Both the position numbers and the translations under genes were made by a program. Source: an uncultured Flavobacteriaceae bacterium (GTDB lineage: Bacteria; Bacteroidota; Bacteroidia; Flavobacteriales; Flavobacteriaceae). From it: DNA of 64,000 bases. The notes under the pieces were generated by a model. The model was not told the DNA's origin. It made no database searches and saw only the letters and a list, made by a program, of their open reading frames with translations. Positions within the stretch are counted from its first letter, which is position 1. Every line of letters starts with the position of its first letter. Location: NCBI GenBank assembly GCA_947495135.1, contig CANLXN010000002.1, positions 310,001-374,000 on the forward strand, in the 5' to 3' direction. Shown here one piece after another: positions 60,773-64,000 of this stretch.

Positions 60773-61464
60773 AGTTCGGCTTCAAAAAGAACGGCAAAAT
60801 GCTTTAAGAGTTTTTCTTTTACTTCGTCCATAGACACTTCTGCTTTTCCCAGTTCAACATTTAAAGAAGTAACGGCTTTCCCCTTAATCCCGCAGGGAAT
60901 CATATGATCGAAATAACCCAAATCCGAATTTACATTTAAAGCAAACCCATGCATGGTTACCCAACGACTTGCTCTTACTCCCATAGCGCAGATTTTTCTG
61001 GCAAACGGAGTTCCTACGTCTAGCCAAACCCCGGTTTCGCCATTAGAACGTTCAGATTTAATACCGTATTCTGCCAGGGTAAGAATAACCATTTCCTCCA
61101 ATAATCGCAGGTATTTGTGAATGTCCGTAAAGAAATTTTCAAGATCCAAAATAGGATAACCCACAATTTGCCCTGGCCCATGATAGGTAATATCCCCACC
61201 TCGATTGATCTTGTAGAAGGTCGCTCCAATTTCGGCCAGTTTTTCTTCTGAAACCAGCAGATTATTCAAATCTCCACTTTTCCCTAAGGTAAAGACATGC
61301 GGATGCTCGACATACAGAAAATAATTAGGCGTTTCTAAATTGAGTTCTTCTCTCCTATTTCTAATCTTAACATCTAGAATCTCCTTGAAAAGTTTTTCCT
61401 GATACTCCCAGGTTTCGTTATAATCTTTTCTACCTAAGTCTTGTATTTCTACTAATTTATTCAA
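60751..61464 (-). CDS. lipB: Octanoyl-[acyl-carrier-protein] transferase (lipoate biosynthesis)
   Basis: A 237-residue LipB that moves octanoyl from ACP to the lipoyl domains of PDH and related complexes, such as the E2 at 1546-3168. Motifs: RGGDITYHGPGQIVGYPI, RKICAMGVRASRWVTMHGFALNVN, and IPCGIKGKAVTSL, whose cysteine and lysine are the catalytic pair. Length is normal. Confidence 0.95.
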   Translation of the reverse strand: MNKLVEIQDLGRKDYNETWEYQEKLFKEILDVKIRNRREELNLETPNYFLYVEHPHVFTLGKSGDLNNLLVSEEKLAEIGATFYKINRGGDITYHGPGQIVGYPILDLENFFTDIHKYLRLLEEMVILTLAEYGIKSERSNGETGVWLDVGTPFARKICAMGVRASRWVTMHGFALNVNSDLGYFDHMIPCGIKGKAVTSLNVELGKAEVSMDEVKEKLLKHFAVLFEAELKSKTEA

Positions 61465-61479
61465 CGGTTTTTGTAATAA

Positions 61480-61500
61480 GTGAATTCGTTCACAAAAGTA
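61480..61500 (-). promoter_or_regulatory. lipB -7 element with overlapping inverted repeat
   Basis: TACTTTTG on the minus strand (61493-61500) is a perfect -7 match. GTGAATTCGTTCAC (61480-61493) is an inverted repeat right at the expected transcription start and could be an operator or a 5' hairpin of the leader. Confidence 0.4.
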
Positions 61501-61619
61501 GACATAATCTATCTTAAACCATTTTAATTGAAGTTAAAAACCTCATTAAAATCTCATTCTCTCTGTTTACCATAGGCTTTCTATTGTATCTTAGCAGTAG
61601 AAAAATAAATTACCGCACT

Positions 61620-63872
61620 ATGAAAAACAGAATAAACACATTTGTGTTTGCCTTCGCATTGCTATGCGTTGGCAATAATGCTTTTGCCCAAAGCAATAAC
61701 TTTTGGAAGAGCACTACCCAGTCGCGAACGGCTTCTATGGAATTAGAATACCGAAATGTGACACCAACCAACTATCAACTTTTTAAATTAAACTCTGAAA
61801 GTTTTATTTCAACAATTGAGAACGCTCCTACCCGAAAGAGTAATTCTAAGTCCAATACGATTATAACGTTACCTTCTATCAATGGAGAATTGCAAGAGTT
61901 TCGTGTAATGGAGGCTTCTGTCTTTAGTGATGGATTAAAAGCAAAATTTCCTTCTATCAACTCTTATGTAGCTCAAGGTATTGACGATCCTTCAGCGATC
62001 GCACGATTTAGTGTTTCAAAAGTAGGTGTTCATGTAATGATTACATCTGCAAACCACCCTACTCAATTTATTGACCCTTACACAAAAGATAAGAGTCATT
62101 ATATTCAGTATTCGCGAGAGGATGTATTACACTACACCAACCAATTTGAGTGTCTTGTAGATGAAAACATAGATTCGAATGTTTCAGTAGAAAATGAGCT
62201 TCAAGAAAGAAATGCTGATGATGGTACTTTAAGAACTTTTAGACTAGCCTTGGCTTGTACAGGAGAATATGCTACTTATCACTTAAATCAGCAAGGAGTT
62301 CCTACTACAGCAACAGACGAAGTGAAAAAAGAAGCCGTACTCTCTGCTATGAATGTGTCTATGACTCGTGTAAATGGTGTATTTGAAAGAGATGTTGCTA
62401 TTAGCATGGAAATTATTCCTAATAATACAGATATTATTTTCCTAAATGCCGCAACCGATGGTTATACCAATAACGACCCATTTGCTCTATTAGATGAGAA
62501 CCAAAATAAGTGTGATGGAGTAATTGGTAATGCAAATTACGACATTGGACATGTGTTTAGTACTCAAGGAGGTGGGGTTGCACAACTTAACTCTCCCTGT
62601 GTAACAGGCTCAAAGGCTCGTGGTGTAACCGGAATTGGAAATCCAATTGGTGATTTTTACGATATCGACTACGTAGCGCACGAAATGGGTCACCAATACG
62701 GGGGTCAGCACACACAAAACAATAACTGTCAGCGTAGCGGATCTTCTGTAGAACCAGGTAGTGCATCTACTATTATGGGATATGCTGGAATTTGCCCACC
62801 AAATGTGCAAAATAACAGTGATGATTATTTCAATGGCGTAAATGTTATTCAGATGTGGAACAACATTACCTTTGGAAATAGTACTTGCGCTACACCAACA
62901 GATACTAATAATGACCCACCAGTTGCAGATGCGGGTAGCAACTATCAAATTCCTGCTTCAACACCATTTATTCTTGAAGGCGCCGCAACAGATCCAAATG
63001 GCGCAGATGTATTAACGTATTGCTGGGAGCAAATTGATCCACAAGCTGCGACCATGCCACCATCGCCAACTTCTACTTCTGGACCTAACTTTAGATCATT
63101 AGATCCAAGTCTTTCTACAGACCGATTTATGCCAGCCATCGAGACGGTACTGGCAGGAAATACACAAACCACTTGGGAAGTAGTTCCTGCAGTGACGCGT
63201 ATTATGACATTTAGATTAACGGTGAGAGACAACGTTGCTAACGGAGCCTCTTCTTCAAGTGATGCTGTTGCAATATTTACAAATGATACTGCAGGTCCTT
63301 TTGTTGTGACTTCTCAAACCGCCCCTACTACCGAATGGGTAGTTGGAACAACAGAAACTGTTACTTGGGATGTAGCAAACACTACTGCCGAGCCTATAAA
63401 CGCTGCTAATGTTGATATTTTAATGTCTACAGATGGCGGACAAACGTTCGATGTAGTTGTGCTTGCAGGAACACCCAACGATGGAAGTCAAGAAGTAAAT
63501 GTTCCTAATTTGAATACTACTGAAGCGCGCTTGATGGTACGTGGATCTGAGAATATTTTCTACAATGTAAACGCCACCAATTTTGAAGTAAGCGGAGAGT
63601 TAGGAACTTCAGATTTCGACTTAGAAGACTTAAGCATCTGGCCTAATCCAAGTTCAGGGAATATCAATATTTCTTTTACTGCACAAGCCGAAAAAGTGGA
63701 ATTAAGTCTATACGACCTAAGAGGAAGAAGAATCACATCTAGCAACTATAATGCTGGAGCTGGAAGTAATTTCAATCAGTCTATAGATTATAGCACTATG
63801 GCCAAAGGAATGTATTTCATACAGATTAATAACGGAGACTCATCTGTTACCAAGAGAATTATCTTAAAGTAA
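61620..63872 (+). CDS. Secreted reprolysin-like metalloprotease with T9SS type A sorting domain
   Basis: A 750-residue exported protein (start at the ATG at 61620, signal peptide MKNRINTFVFAFALLCVGNNAFAQ). The catalytic zinc site HEMGHQYGGQH (residues 354-364) is the metzincin HExxHxxGxxH signature, followed by TIMGYAGIC with a Met-turn. A PKD/Ig-like region follows (VADAGSNYQIP on, and TTEWVVGTTETVTWDVA). The end LSIWPNPSSGNINISF ... FIQINNGDSSVTKRIILK is a type A T9SS domain. It is probably a broad-specificity extracellular protease. Single gene, terminator behind it. Confidence 0.94.
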   Translation: MKNRINTFVFAFALLCVGNNAFAQSNNFWKSTTQSRTASMELEYRNVTPTNYQLFKLNSESFISTIENAPTRKSNSKSNTIITLPSINGELQEFRVMEASVFSDGLKAKFPSINSYVAQGIDDPSAIARFSVSKVGVHVMITSANHPTQFIDPYTKDKSHYIQYSREDVLHYTNQFECLVDENIDSNVSVENELQERNADDGTLRTFRLALACTGEYATYHLNQQGVPTTATDEVKKEAVLSAMNVSMTRVNGVFERDVAISMEIIPNNTDIIFLNAATDGYTNNDPFALLDENQNKCDGVIGNANYDIGHVFSTQGGGVAQLNSPCVTGSKARGVTGIGNPIGDFYDIDYVAHEMGHQYGGQHTQNNNCQRSGSSVEPGSASTIMGYAGICPPNVQNNSDDYFNGVNVIQMWNNITFGNSTCATPTDTNNDPPVADAGSNYQIPASTPFILEGAATDPNGADVLTYCWEQIDPQAATMPPSPTSTSGPNFRSLDPSLSTDRFMPAIETVLAGNTQTTWEVVPAVTRIMTFRLTVRDNVANGASSSSDAVAIFTNDTAGPFVVTSQTAPTTEWVVGTTETVTWDVANTTAEPINAANVDILMSTDGGQTFDVVVLAGTPNDGSQEVNVPNLNTTEARLMVRGSENIFYNVNATNFEVSGELGTSDFDLEDLSIWPNPSSGNINISFTAQAEKVELSLYDLRGRRITSSNYNAGAGSNFNQSIDYSTMAKGMYFIQINNGDSSVTKRIILK

Positions 63873-63890
63873 AATTTATTACTTGCAATA

Positions 63891-63923
63891 AAAAAAAGGT
63901 GAACATTTCTGTTCACCTTTTTT
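63891..63923. terminator. Intrinsic terminator after the metalloprotease gene
   Basis: GGTGAACA (63898-63905) pairs with TGTTCACC (63910-63917) with flanking A-run and T-run, so it can work on both strands. Confidence 0.85.
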
Positions 63924-63945
63924 GTTTTCTTTTATTTGAAGTCGA

Positions 63946-64000
63946 TTACTTTACACTGCTAATTTTATGCGAAGTCTCATCCACTGTAAAATCAAGTTCA
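63946..64000 (-). CDS. C-terminal end of an unidentified gene (cut by window edge)
   Basis: Minus-strand frame open from the edge to a TAA at 63946-63948; the last residues read LDFTVDETSHKISSVK. It faces the metalloprotease across a two-way terminator. Too short to identify. Confidence 0.4.
   Translation of the reverse strand, partial: ELDFTVDETSHKISSVK

Overview
The window is a piece of chromosome from a member of the Bacteroidota, most likely a marine or aquatic Flavobacteriaceae. The evidence is a low-GC sequence, Bacteroidota-type promoters (TTTG, about 19 bp, TAnnTTTG), type IX secretion (T9SS) and gliding genes in the porV-porU / gldJ-murF order known from Flavobacterium, T9SS sorting domains, a PorP/SprF partner gene, an NhaD antiporter and a hybrid two-component regulator. 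There is no sign of a prophage, insertion sequence or CRISPR array. About 49 protein genes and one tRNA-Val are supported.

Layout. 1-4.2 kb: the start of a mannose-1-phosphate guanylyltransferase, a SprT-like protein, an SDR, and pyruvate dehydrogenase E2 and E1-alpha. 4.3-13.2 kb: cdd, porV and porU (minus strand), divergent from gldJ and murF, forming the T9SS/gliding block. 13.2-18.2 kb: a three-gene T9SS adhesin operon made of a type B adhesin, a PorP/SprF protein and a TPR/PD40 protein. 18.5-25.7 kb: DUF2452, tRNA-Val, MscS, FolC (probably with an ATT start), a T9SS-exported BNR-repeat protein, an 8-TM protein and a DMT permease. 25.7-30.6 kb: tonB/exbD/exbB, nhaD and an amino-acid dehydrogenase. 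30.9-36.8 kb: a lipoprotein metallopeptidase, a probable copper-radical oxidase fused to DUF3892, AnmK and an acyl-CoA dehydrogenase.

36.9-44.5 kb (minus) is the most unusual locus. It holds a CbbX-type AAA+ ATPase, a small membrane protein, two coiled-coil proteins, a membrane-tethered substrate-binding protein fused to an OmpA peptidoglycan-binding domain, and an ABC permease and ATPase. It looks like an envelope-spanning machine rather than a simple importer. 44.6-51.7 kb: a putative porin, RNase HII, a beta-helix protein, a stand-alone LytTR regulator and a large lipoprotein. 51.8-60.7 kb: a TPR-sensor hybrid histidine kinase/AraC regulator, then a compact five-gene operon of envelope proteins (S74 self-processing fibre-like protein, lipoprotein, two-hydrophobic-segment protein, OmpA-like lipoprotein, TapB-like protein) preceded by a direct repeat. 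60.7-64 kb: LipB and a T9SS-exported reprolysin-like metalloprotease.

Two intergenic copies of a structured repeat (26569-26661 minus, 36860-36941 plus) share short conserved blocks and have stems that differ in sequence but keep pairing. This is the best candidate for an undescribed non-coding element in the window.
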